Positions 7,345-14,602 of a stretch of DNA of 32,127 nt are shown here, in pieces. Position 1 is the stretch's first letter. Every line of letters begins with the position of its first letter. The notes under the pieces are model-generated. The model searched no databases. It was not told the origin of the DNA and was given only the letters and a program-made list of their open reading frames with translations. The DNA lies in NCBI GenBank assembly GCA_964422365.1, contig CAYRAV010000033.1:1-32127 (forward strand), read 5' to 3'. The translations under genes were made by a program, and so were the position numbers. The stretch comes from CAYRAV01 sp964422365 (GTDB lineage Bacteria > Bacillota > Clostridia > Lachnospirales > Lachnospiraceae).

Positions 7345-7782
7345 ATGGCAGAGATTTGTATTTTTAGTAGTATAAGTGCAAAGAAGTTTCTTGAGAGATA
7401 TATGAAAGTGTTGGGGGAAGAGGAAGAATATGTTGAATCAGAGCATGAATATGAGTATGAAGATGTTGTTTTTTATGATCTATGCGATGGTTATAGTGTT
7501 ATGGAGAGCCAAGATGAGGAATATTCAAAAGAAGTGATTTGTGAATTAGCACAAAAAGATACAATGATATATACATACTTGAATGAAGATTTTCTTGAGG
7601 GTACAATATTGGTTTTTGAAGAAGGAAGAATTGTCAGAGAGTTTGTAGAATGTTATTCGGTTCCCAGGTTGAATCATAATACAGGAGAACTATTAGATTA
7701 CGAGAAAGAGAGAAAGAAAATGGCTTCATGGATTGATGTGGGGCAGTATGTAGAATATATGTTTGAAAAATATAAGAAATAA
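7345..7782 (+). CDS. Small acidic protein of unknown function
   Basis: This is a 145-residue soluble protein starting MAEICIFSSISAKKFLERYM that I do not recognise. GAGGAGGGG (7322-7330) is its ribosome binding site, about 14 bases upstream, and the promoter at 7276-7304 lies inside the longer possible reading frame, so the short form is the real one. A strongly acidic segment (EEEEYVESEHEYEYED) is followed by a beta-rich part (TILVFEEGRIVREFVECYSV) and a helical tail. The pattern resembles small immunity-like proteins that mimic acidic surfaces. It is followed after about 50 bp by another acidic unknown gene, probably in the same operon. Confidence 0.65.
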   Translation: MAEICIFSSISAKKFLERYMKVLGEEEEYVESEHEYEYEDVVFYDLCDGYSVMESQDEEYSKEVICELAQKDTMIYTYLNEDFLEGTILVFEEGRIVREFVECYSVPRLNHNTGELLDYEKERKKMASWIDVGQYVEYMFEKYKK

Positions 7783-7835
7783 GGTTATGGTTTTACCATG
7801 TTTGCGTGGATGATACTGTGCCAGAGGAGGAAAAG

Positions 7836-8438
7836 ATGAGAATAGATAGTATTAAAATTATATTATTAAAAAGGGAATATTTAGAAACCATAGAAGGACA
7901 AAATACATTGGTTGATAAGGTAAATAAAGATACAGAGGAAAGTCTGTATTTTTCAGAAGGAAGCTATGGCAGCACAGATATTATGACAGAGGCTCTTTAT
8001 TGTGACTTTATTGAAAATGATCTACTGAGAATAATGTTTTTTGGAGAGGATACATTCCAATATAAATATACACCTTGGGAATGTGAATTACATCAACAAA
8101 ATCCAAGCGAAGAACAAATTGTGGAATATATTAAAAAATGTTATGGGGAAGAAGATGAGGAGAGCATTGCATGTATCAAACAGTCAACTGCTTTTCATGA
8201 TATGGTTAGCTTGAAATGGATTACTAATGATAAAGCAAGAGAGATTACAGCTAATATATCAATGGAAGTATTATTACATGCTTTGGAGGAATTAGAGGAA
8301 AAATTAAAGAAAGAGCATGTGTATGTGGATGAATGGAGAAATGAAGAAAACAAAATGTTTTTAGAGCAGCTCCTTTTCTATATAAAAGAAGCAGCTGCAT
8401 TAGGTACTGGTGTTTTGTATGTACATACTTTCTTATGA
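7836..8438 (+). CDS. Acidic protein of unknown function
   Basis: This 200-residue protein begins MRIDSIKIILLKREYLETIE. The ATG at 7836 has AGAGGAGG five bases upstream; the frame extension to GTG at 7806 would run through that site and is rejected. It is soluble, acidic and mixed alpha/beta, with a central segment YCDFIENDLLRIMFFGEDTF, a helical stretch containing LLHALEELEEKLKKE, and a C-terminal helix (FLEQLLFYIKEAAALG). I recognise no family. It is probably co-transcribed with the gene at 7345; the pair may be accessory proteins of related function, but nothing in the sequence says which. Confidence 0.7.
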   Translation: MRIDSIKIILLKREYLETIEGQNTLVDKVNKDTEESLYFSEGSYGSTDIMTEALYCDFIENDLLRIMFFGEDTFQYKYTPWECELHQQNPSEEQIVEYIKKCYGEEDEESIACIKQSTAFHDMVSLKWITNDKAREITANISMEVLLHALEELEEKLKKEHVYVDEWRNEENKMFLEQLLFYIKEAAALGTGVLYVHTFL

Positions 8439-8603
8439 TGATGAAAGTATTTAGATTGAAAAGGGATGCATTTTTATATAGTTTGTGATATACTTCATGT
8501 ATAATATATGAGCTGGTGTGTCAATTTGGTATATTGTGTATGCTCATTTTGTATTTATAGTTAATTTCATTATGCTGGACAGACACAGGGGTTAACGGCG
8601 GAA

Positions 8604-9182
8604 ATGAAGGAAATTATGCAAAAAGAAAATTTATCTGCTGCGGAGGCATTAGAGAAACTGAAAAAGGGAAATCAGCGTTATTTATCAGCGGTAACAAATC
8701 CTGGAGATATATCACCACAGATTAGACAGGTTACCTGCAATGAGGGGCAGACTCCTTATGCAATTATTGTGACCTGTTCCGATTCAAGAGTTATTCCGGA
8801 GAGTATTTTTATGGCTGGAATTGGAGAGTTATTTGTAATTCGTGTGGCTGGTAATGTCATTGATAAGCATCAGTTAGGAAGTATAGAATATGCCGCTGGT
8901 CATCTTGGAACAAAACTGGTGGTTGTATTAGGGCATGAACATTGTGGTGCAGTAGGTGCAGCAATTCAGGATCATCCGAATGGCTATATTAAATACATAA
9001 CAGATGAGATACGCAAAGCAATCGGTGAGGAAAAGGATGAATTCAAAGCATGTTGTTTAAATGTGGAAAGAAGTGTATCTGTTATTAAAGAAAGCCTTGG
9101 AATTAAGGAAGAAAAAGATGGTCTGAAGGTATGCGGGGCTGTCTACCATATTGACAGTGGTTCTGTTGAATTTTTAGACTAA
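8604..9182 (+). CDS. Beta-class carbonic anhydrase
   Basis: This cytoplasmic zinc enzyme interconverts CO2 and bicarbonate, supplying bicarbonate to carboxylases and buffering pH. The beta-class zinc site is complete: Cys58 in CSDSRV, with the Asp60-Arg62 dyad, and His111/Cys114 in HEHCGAVGA. FVIRVAGNVI and the GSIEYAAGHLG helix are the usual core. At 192 residues it is normal for bacterial beta-CAs, with no signal peptide. The Shine-Dalgarno before the ATG is weak (AGGGG about 15 bases away), so the exact start is less sure than the family. It stands alone between unknown genes. The 165 bp upstream include TATAAT at 8500-8505 and an ATGAGC/GCTCAT hairpin at 8508-8547. Confidence 0.93.
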   Translation: MKEIMQKENLSAAEALEKLKKGNQRYLSAVTNPGDISPQIRQVTCNEGQTPYAIIVTCSDSRVIPESIFMAGIGELFVIRVAGNVIDKHQLGSIEYAAGHLGTKLVVVLGHEHCGAVGAAIQDHPNGYIKYITDEIRKAIGEEKDEFKACCLNVERSVSVIKESLGIKEEKDGLKVCGAVYHIDSGSVEFLD

Positions 9183-9207
9183 GGATTAATAATAATAATA
9201 GGTTGTA

Positions 9208-9220
9208 AAACACACTCTAG
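9208..9220 (-). repeat. Partial copy of the CTAGAG repeat end
   Basis: Read on the minus strand this is CTAGAGTGTGTTT, identical to the first 13 bases of the 20-mer at 28517-28536. It lies 26 bp after the carbonic anhydrase stop. Confidence 0.45.
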
Positions 9221-9251
9221 TAATTACAGATTGTCTGGAATAGGAGGCTTT

Positions 9252-9590
9252 ATGGAGAGAATAATAAATATCCAAGAATTATTAGCCATAGCAGACTATA
9301 CATACAAAGAAAGATATTCTGATATTGAACTCAATCAATATTTTAATTACTGGTATTTTCTTGAAGTGACAGAAGAAAAAATAATGCAAGAATTAACGGA
9401 TGTATCATTAGAAACAATTTTATATAGTAAATATTATTGGAGTTCACGTTATATTGATAAACTTAACGAATTATATGATATAGATGCAGGTGCAGAACAG
9501 CAGAGAGATACTATTCTTAATGATATGGAGCAAAGATTAGATAGTATAGATTGGGAGTTTATTCAAAAAATAGAAGAGGGGAAAGTGTGA
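9252..9590 (+). CDS. Small protein of unknown function
   Basis: This is a 112-residue soluble acidic protein starting MERIINIQELLAIADYTYKE. AGGAGG four bases before the ATG at 9252 sets the start; the frame extends further upstream only through a non-ATG codon. It appears helical and rich in Tyr and Glu (FNYWYFLEVTEEKIMQELTD), with no recognisable motif. It is 69 bp downstream of carbonic anhydrase on the same strand. I recognise no family. Confidence 0.65.
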   Translation: MERIINIQELLAIADYTYKERYSDIELNQYFNYWYFLEVTEEKIMQELTDVSLETILYSKYYWSSRYIDKLNELYDIDAGAEQQRDTILNDMEQRLDSIDWEFIQKIEEGKV

Positions 9591-9995
9591 TAGAAAATAT
9601 GGTATATACAAGTTTAGAATGATATAGTAGAAATCTGTAAAGGGAGCAGATAGAGTGCTGCCTTTATAGAGTAAAATTTTTCTTTTCTGAGTGCTGCCGT
9701 TGGTAAAATATGCGAGGCATAAGATGTAAGAAGCTATCATATGAAAGAATAATATGGGAGAGAAATGTATTTGATTTTTGTCAATGAACAGATGTGTATT
9801 TAAGAAGGAATGGTCTTAATTTGTATTTTTTAAACACATTTGGACATTACTAATACGTAAATCTGGAACTTACAACGTGCTCAGTGAGATTAGAAATTAA
9901 TCAGAACAGGAGGACGTTTTTTTGTGCTAAAAATTATTATGGCATAAAGGAAAACATTTGCAATGGCAATAAGAAAAGATATAAGGAGGTTTTAG
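9591..9995. other. Intergenic region before the TM1266-family gene
   Basis: No gene was found. It holds a hairpin with AAAGGGAGCA/TGCTGCCTTT arms (about 9639-9666), a direct repeat GAGTGCTGCC (9653-9662 and 9689-9698), and a hairpin whose outer arms AACGT (9874-9878) and ACGTT (9914-9918) enclose GATTA/TAATC and run into seven Ts (9917-9923). The last could be an attenuator or terminator ahead of the hydrogenase regulator. Confidence 0.45.
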
Positions 9996-10283
9996 ATGTC
10001 ACAGGAAGCAGAGAAAAATAAGCAGGAAAAAAGAGTTGCATTAATTGGAATGATTGTCCAAGATCCTAGTGCAGCAGAAAAGATAAATCAGATATTACAT
10101 GATTTTGGAGAATATATTATAGGACGAATGGGCATCCCATATAGAGAACGGGGAGTGAATATTATTTCCATTGTAATTGATGCACCTGAAAATAAAATTA
10201 GTGCATTGTCAGGAAAGCTGGGGATGTTGCGAGGTGTTACTGTAAAATCTGTACAGGCGCCGAATATGCAGTATCATCCATAA
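9996..10283 (+). CDS. TM1266-family [FeFe]-hydrogenase system regulator
   Basis: This 95-residue protein belongs to the ACT/NikR-like family (TM1266) found beside [FeFe]-hydrogenase maturation genes. Recognisable blocks are KRVALIGMIVQD, IIGRMGIPYRERGVNIISIV and GKLGMLRGVTVKSV, a ferredoxin-like beta-alpha-beta fold with no helix-turn-helix. AAGGAGG seven bases before the ATG sets the start. It sits 340 bp upstream of hydG on the same strand, the typical genomic association. Its biochemical role is not established; a ligand-binding regulator of hydrogenase expression or assembly is the common proposal. Confidence 0.85.
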   Translation: MSQEAEKNKQEKRVALIGMIVQDPSAAEKINQILHDFGEYIIGRMGIPYRERGVNIISIVIDAPENKISALSGKLGMLRGVTVKSVQAPNMQYHP

Positions 10284-10374
10284 TAATTAACAAACTGTTT
10301 TAACACATTATAAAAATTATTAATTACGCATTTTGGAATTTTATTAATAAAGTTCAACTATGGCAGTAAGGATT

Positions 10375-10519
10375 CTGTAGGAAAATAACTGGCACATCTT
10401 GTCTATTTTTCCGATTGCACAGGTCAAAAAGCCCCGCTGTAGCCATCTGCACCTACATTTTTTCACTTGTGCCCTCGAAGAAATATCCTGTGCAATCTGC
10501 ATCAGCTGCTTTTCTACAG
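10375..10519. repeat. Nested inverted-repeat element before hydG
   Basis: The outer arms are CTGTAGGAAAA (10375-10385) and TTTTCTACAG (10510-10519). The inner arms are GATTGCACAGG (10413-10423) and its perfect complement CCTGTGCAATC (10487-10497). The segment is more GC-rich than its surroundings and has no ORF. It could be a mobile palindromic element or a structured leader of hydG. The motif GGCACATCTTGT at 10391 also recurs near 12158 and, with an insertion, at 2411. Confidence 0.6.
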
Positions 10520-10622
10520 CTCTTAAATAAAAATGATAATTGAAACAAAAAATACAATAACATGGTGGTTTCTTTACCTTATATTCATAGTAAAACCACT
10601 GTATAGAATGGGAGAAAATAGT

Positions 10623-12041
10623 ATGTATAATGTAAAATCAAAAAAAGCAGAAGAATTTATTGATCATCAGGAAATTTTAGATACCATCGCATATGCAGAG
10701 GAAAATAAAAATAATAAAGAATTAATAGGCAGCATCATTGAAAAGGCAAAGGCCTGCCAGGGCTTGAGCCATAGAGAGGCACTTTTATTGTTAGAATGTG
10801 AAGATGCCGAAGAAAATGAAAAGATTTTTGCTCTTGCAAAAGAAATCAAACAGAAATTTTATGGGAACCGTATTGTTATGTTTGCACCGCTTTATTTATC
10901 AAATTATTGTGTGAATGGCTGTGTTTACTGCCCATATCATGCGAAGAATAGGCATATTAGAAGAAAGAAACTTACACAGGAAGAAATCCGGCAGGAGGTA
11001 ATAGCACTTCAGGATATGGGGCATAAACGTCTTGCCTTAGAGACAGGAGAAGATCCGGTAAATAATCCGATTGAATATATATTAGAAAGTATTCAGACTA
11101 TTTACAGTATCAAACATAAAAATGGTGCAATCCGCCGTGTCAATGTAAATATTGCTGCAACAACAGTGGAAAATTACAGAAAATTAAAAGAAGCAGGAAT
11201 CGGCACTTATATTTTATTTCAGGAAACTTATCACAAAGAAAATTATGAAAAATTACATCCGACAGGTCCAAAACATGATTATGCATATCATACAGAGGCA
11301 ATGGATCGTGCAATGGAAGGCGGCATTGACGATGTGGGAATTGGTGTATTATTTGGACTAAATATGTATAAATATGATTTTACAGGACTCTTGATGCATG
11401 CAGAACATTTAGAGGCGGCCATGGGAGTAGGGCCGCATACCATTAGTGTGCCAAGAATCCGCCCGGCAGATGATATTGATCCAGATACATTCAATGATGG
11501 AATTTCAGATGATATTTTTGAAAAAATTGTTGCAGTACTTCGTGTAGCAGTTCCATATACAGGGATTATTGTTTCTACAAGAGAAACACAGAAGTCAAGA
11601 GAACGTGTACTGAAAGTAGGTGTGTCACAAATCAGTGGTGGTTCCAGAACCAGCGTGGGTGGTTATGTTCATGAAGAAACAGAAGAAGAAAATTCAGCTC
11701 AGTTTGACACCAGTGACAGACGTTCCTTAGATGAAGTATTAAAATGGTTATTAGAAGGCGGCTATGTACCAAGTTTCTGTACAGCATGTTACAGAGAAGG
11801 AAGGACGGGAGACCGTTTTATGCAATTGGTAAAATCAGGACAGATTGCGAATTGCTGCCAGCCAAATGCACTTATGACACTAAAAGAATATTTAGAAGAC
11901 TATGCTTCGCCGGAAACAAAAGAAGCAGGGAAAAAAGTGATTGCGGCAGAATTGGAACATATTACTAACCCGAAAGCATATGAAGTCACAAAGCAAAGAA
12001 TAGAAAAAATTGCAAACGGAGAAAGAGATTTTAGATTCTAA
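10623..12041 (+). CDS. hydG: [FeFe]-hydrogenase maturase HydG (radical SAM)
   Basis: HydG cleaves tyrosine to make the CO and cyanide ligands of the hydrogenase H-cluster. The protein has 472 residues, normal for the family. The radical-SAM cluster motif is CVNGCVYC (Cys96, Cys100, Cys103), and the C-terminal HydG-specific auxiliary cluster motif CX2CX22C is present (Cys386, Cys389, Cys412). ISGGSRTSVGGY and the TIM-barrel core (LETGEDP, VPRIRPADD) are as in HydG and the related ThiH; the auxiliary cysteines decide for HydG. The frame extends upstream to 10533 with hydrophobic residues, but the ATG at 10623 has GGGAG eight bases before it and matches the family N-terminus. No hydE, hydF or hydrogenase gene is in the window. 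Confidence 0.95.
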   Translation: MYNVKSKKAEEFIDHQEILDTIAYAEENKNNKELIGSIIEKAKACQGLSHREALLLLECEDAEENEKIFALAKEIKQKFYGNRIVMFAPLYLSNYCVNGCVYCPYHAKNRHIRRKKLTQEEIRQEVIALQDMGHKRLALETGEDPVNNPIEYILESIQTIYSIKHKNGAIRRVNVNIAATTVENYRKLKEAGIGTYILFQETYHKENYEKLHPTGPKHDYAYHTEAMDRAMEGGIDDVGIGVLFGLNMYKYDFTGLLMHAEHLEAAMGVGPHTISVPRIRPADDIDPDTFNDGISDDIFEKIVAVLRVAVPYTGIIVSTRETQKSRERVLKVGVSQISGGSRTSVGGYVHEETEEENSAQFDTSDRRSLDEVLKWLLEGGYVPSFCTACYREGRTGDRFMQLVKSGQIANCCQPNALMTLKEYLEDYASPETKEAGKKVIAAELEHITNPKAYEVTKQRIEKIANGERDFRF

Positions 12042-12206
12042 GAACAATAATATATTTTTAAAATTTTAGATAAGCATGCAGATTGTGCTCTAAATTCATT
12101 CCATGCAGCCCTCTGCAACTGATGAATTTAGACTAAATGCTTCTGCAAATTGTGACGCACATCTTGTAAAACAGACAATTTTTTGGCATATTGACCAATG
12201 ACAGGC

Positions 12207-12226
12207 AATTTTCAAAAACATTCTAG
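12207..12226 (-). repeat. Copy of the CTAGAG repeat end
   Basis: The minus-strand reading CTAGAATGTTTTTGAAAATT matches the 28517-28536 20-mer at 18 of 20 positions. It directly abuts the terminator hairpin at 12226. Confidence 0.55.
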
Positions 12227-12273
12227 GATAGTCAAAAACAGCTGTGGATTGATGCAGCTGTTTTTGACTATCC
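12226..12273. terminator. Strong bidirectional terminator hairpin
   Basis: A perfect 19-bp inverted repeat (GGATAGTCAAAAACAGCTG and its complement) encloses a 10-base loop. On either strand the AACAGCTG/CAGCTGTT core is followed by TTTTTG, fitting an intrinsic terminator. It lies 185 bp after hydG and ends the hydrogenase-maturation transcript. Confidence 0.75.
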
Positions 12274-12437
12274 TGTATATGGTTAAGAGTAACAATCGGC
12301 AGGGCATATTTTATTACAGGAGGTATTAAGATTTATATCGTTTTGTTCGATATAGCAATTAAAGAATATGAGATTTTATCTTGTAAAGAACGATTAGAAC
12401 TATAGTGAGATTTATCATAATCAAGGAGGAATGTAAA

Positions 12438-13253
12438 ATGGGAATTACAGATATAGTATATAGTCAGTATCAACAGACACAATATAATAATTATAATAGT
12501 GGTAAGAGAGGAAAAGCTGCAGCAAAATATCAAGAAGGGAAAAATGCGGCAAACGAAAGAACGAAAAAGACAAGTCAGGGCATGACAGATTATAGGAAAA
12601 CAGCACAAAAATATGAGAAAGCAGGCAAGCTGGAAACATATGATTTATCAAGGTTAAGTGAACAAGCACAAGATTATTTGAAAACTTTAAAAGAAAAATA
12701 TAATATGGCAGATATCATTGTTGCAGACTATGCAACAGACGAAGAGGCACAGGCATATATGGCAGGTGCAAAAAAAGATTATGCAGTTGTTATTACTCCA
12801 GAGCTGTTGGAAAAAATGGCAACAGATGAAGAGGCACAAACAAAATATGAAGGAATCATTGACAAAGCTATGGGAGACATGACATCAGTAAAAGAACAGT
12901 TAGGAGAGGATGCAGATAAAATATCTGGTATTGGAATAACTGTAGATAATGATGGTAATGTGAAATACTTTGCAATGTTAGATGAACAGAGAGTAAGGAC
13001 TGCAGAACACCAAGAAGAATTAAAAGAAAAACGTGCAGAAGAGAAAAAAGCAAAGAAAAGGGAAGAACAGCAAGATCAGCAAAAGGAATGGTTAACAAAG
13101 AAAACAAAAACAATCAAGGCAGATAGTTTGGAAGAGTTGATTGAAAAAATTCGCAATTATAAGGGTGAGGATGAAGCAGAGCCAGAACTTACTTTTGCAC
13201 GAACCGCACAGGAAGAAGCACGAAAAGGTGCAGAGATAGATTTTTCGTTATAA
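12438..13253 (+). CDS. Lineage-specific protein, possibly DUF6033 family
   Basis: This 271-residue soluble protein begins MGITDIVYSQYQQTQYNNYN. AAGGAGG eight bases before the ATG sets the start. The N-terminal region is polar and Lys-rich, the middle (LSRLSEQAQDYLKTLKEKYN, MADIIVADYA) is globular, and residues ~190-225 form a long charged helix rich in Glu, Lys and Gln. I associate this pattern with a Lachnospiraceae family annotated DUF6033, but only from memory. There is no signal peptide and no enzymatic motif. A terminator follows at 13335-13384, so it is probably monocistronic. Confidence 0.7.
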   Translation: MGITDIVYSQYQQTQYNNYNSGKRGKAAAKYQEGKNAANERTKKTSQGMTDYRKTAQKYEKAGKLETYDLSRLSEQAQDYLKTLKEKYNMADIIVADYATDEEAQAYMAGAKKDYAVVITPELLEKMATDEEAQTKYEGIIDKAMGDMTSVKEQLGEDADKISGIGITVDNDGNVKYFAMLDEQRVRTAEHQEELKEKRAEEKKAKKREEQQDQQKEWLTKKTKTIKADSLEELIEKIRNYKGEDEAEPELTFARTAQEEARKGAEIDFSL

Positions 13254-13334
13254 AATGGAGTGCAGTATACCATAATTTTGATATTAGGCATATTAATAAG
13301 GAAAAACCAAATATACATAGTATGTCAGAAAAAT

Positions 13335-13384
13335 AAAAGCAGAGAAGCAGTAAAGAGTAATGAGCATTCCCTGCTTTTGTTTTA
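13335..13384 (+). terminator. Intrinsic terminator after the 12438 gene
   Basis: AAAAGCAG (13335-13342) pairs with CTGCTTTT (13371-13378) and is followed by GTTTTAT. It lies about 80 bp beyond the stop of the gene at 12438-13253. Confidence 0.6.
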
Positions 13385-13402
13385 TATTTATTAAGAGATT
13401 TG

Positions 13403-13561
13403 TTATTTATGACGATTTGGCTGCCAAGATTCCTTTTTGTATGAAGCAGGTAAAGTGCTTCTTATTCCCCTAGAGCGTCTGCTCTGCATGTGTCTTCCGT
13501 AAGTGGAAATGCTGCAGTTCCATTTTGGCGGCTTGCCGCAGGGGCAGGTATCCTGCACCAT
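13403..13561 (-). CDS. Candidate 52-residue Cys/Arg-rich small protein
   Basis: The ORF begins MVQDTCPCGKPPKWNCSIST and continues with basic, Arg-rich sequence (YGRHMQSRRSRGIRSTLPAS) ending WQPNRHK. CPCG...NC could bind a metal or form disulfides, and the tail could bind nucleic acid. It is markedly more GC-rich than its surroundings, and its several small hairpins are explained by codon use. It is in the same frame as the membrane protein upstream: after that gene's TAA (13607-13609) the frame stays open through the 45 bases to this ATG. There is no Shine-Dalgarno, so expression may depend on coupling or readthrough, or it may be a gene remnant. Confidence 0.45.
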   Translation of the reverse strand: MVQDTCPCGKPPKWNCSISTYGRHMQSRRSRGIRSTLPASYKKESWQPNRHK

Positions 13562-13606
13562 GTGATTAGGATATTTGACTGTTTCGGGAACAAATTTTAG
13601 GAATGA

Positions 13607-14098
13607 TTAAATCTGATTTTGCAATAAATCAAAATGAAGTTTTGCCCGTAGTCCCAAAGAAATTAGTAAACGTATCATAATCTGCATTACAAAAATTAAG
13701 GAAGGATAGATATGAAAAAATCTATTGTCCGATGGATGCAAATAATGGGAAAACTGCCAGATAAACAAAAATATACAACTTACCAGAAAGCAGTACCACT
13801 GCATTTGAAATTTTTTTCCGGAATAATGATATTTTTTTGCGGTAGATTTAAAAACAGATATTTTATATTTCGAAGGTAAAGGATATTTTGCTTGAAATGT
13901 ATGTTCAAAAATAATAGGAAAGGCCAGCATTACGAATAGAACATAAAATCCCTGAAAACCATATTGAAAAGGGGCAAAAATAACAAAACTGAGAAAAAGC
14001 CCAAGCAATAGAAACATATGTGAGACATTAAGCCCAAAAGCAGTGCAGATTGTACGCAGCTCGTTATTAATTTGCGAAGATGTGACAGAAGTTTCCAT
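13607..14098 (-). CDS. Small integral membrane protein of unknown function
   Basis: This 163-residue protein has four hydrophobic segments arranged as two hairpins: VSHMFLLLGLFLSFVIFAPF and FYVLFVMLAFPIIFEH, then a basic loop (KYKISVFKSTAKKYHYSGKK), then YCFLVSCIFLFIWQF and YPSLIFVMQIMIRLLISLGL. The N-terminus is cytosolic-like and polar. An AAAGGA is 12 bases before the ATG, slightly distant. No family is recognised. Its only downstream neighbour is the small Cys/Arg-rich ORF in the same frame. Confidence 0.65.
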   Translation of the reverse strand: METSVTSSQINNELRTICTAFGLNVSHMFLLLGLFLSFVIFAPFQYGFQGFYVLFVMLAFPIIFEHTFQAKYPLPSKYKISVFKSTAKKYHYSGKKFQMQWYCFLVSCIFLFIWQFSHYLHPSDNRFFHIYPSLIFVMQIMIRLLISLGLRAKLHFDLLQNQI

Positions 14099-14602
14099 GA
14101 TTTATACCAATCCTTTCTTTCAATAAAAGCAGCGATGCTGTATTTAAATGGGTTTTTGGTAAAGTCTTAATATAGGAAGGTTTTCCTTGCAGTTATTGTA
14201 TTTTACCAAATGAGAAAACGTCATAAAATAATTATGGAAGGATTATAATATAAATGGACATAAAAAACAAGTAAAAATTTTGTCGATAGAAATAGTTTTT
14301 TGTGAAAATAGATAAAAAACGAATATAAAATAATAAAGTTTGTTGGCATAATGATAAATATAGAGAAAAATCAAAAATTCCTTTGAAATATTAGCATAAA
14401 CCGTATATAATAAATAAAGGTGTGTTCAAAAATGTTGAAATTGAATATTATGTCACACGAATGATAGAAAAGATTATGATAATTATGAAGAATTCGAAAA
14501 TCAGAAGTTATTTTTGGAATAAGACGAATAATTTGAGATAGATAAGATGTACAGGCATAACTATGGAAGATGTTCATAGTAAGATTGAAAGGAGATTGAA
14601 TC
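14099..14602. other. Divergent intergenic region before mbl
   Basis: This very AT-rich region has no gene. Its features are a perfect 9-bp inverted repeat TTTGGTAAA (14155-14163) / TTTACCAAA (14202-14210) with an inner AAGG/CCTT stem, and the promoter at 14383-14411. The leader from that promoter to the mbl ATG would be about 185 bases, with no recognised riboswitch. Confidence 0.5.
14383..14411 (+). promoter_or_regulatory. Housekeeping promoter of the mbl-flagellar operon
   Basis: TTGAAA (14383-14388), a 17-bp spacer and a perfect TATAAT (14406-14411) make a strong sigma-A type promoter on the plus strand, pointing at mbl and the flagellar genes behind it. Confidence 0.65.

Larger units (their letters stand above)
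12042..12437. other. Intergenic region after hydG
   Basis: It contains an imperfect inverted repeat (AAGCAT...TCTAAATTCAT against ATGAATTTAGA...ATGCTT, about 12073-12142), a CTAGAG repeat copy (12207-12226), a strong hairpin (12226-12273) and a small TATCG/CGATA stem near 12340. An AGGAGG at about 12320 precedes a 24-codon open frame with no ATG, GTG or TTG at the right distance, so no gene is called. Confidence 0.5.

Noticed and set aside
12320..12405. AGGAGG followed by a 24-codon open frame
   Set aside because: There is no standard start codon at a workable distance, and a hairpin occupies the first codons.
13430..13560. A series of small GC-rich hairpins considered as a structured RNA
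   Set aside because: An uninterrupted 52-codon minus-strand frame with protein-like composition explains the region better, and no known RNA consensus (SRP, 6S, tmRNA, riboswitch) was recognised.
14261..14289. Possible sigma-28 flagellar promoter (TAAA with GTCGATAG) or 0A-like box (TTGTCGAT)
   Set aside because: The spacing is two bases too long for sigma-28 and the box has a mismatch; a well-formed sigma-A promoter lies downstream at 14383-14411.
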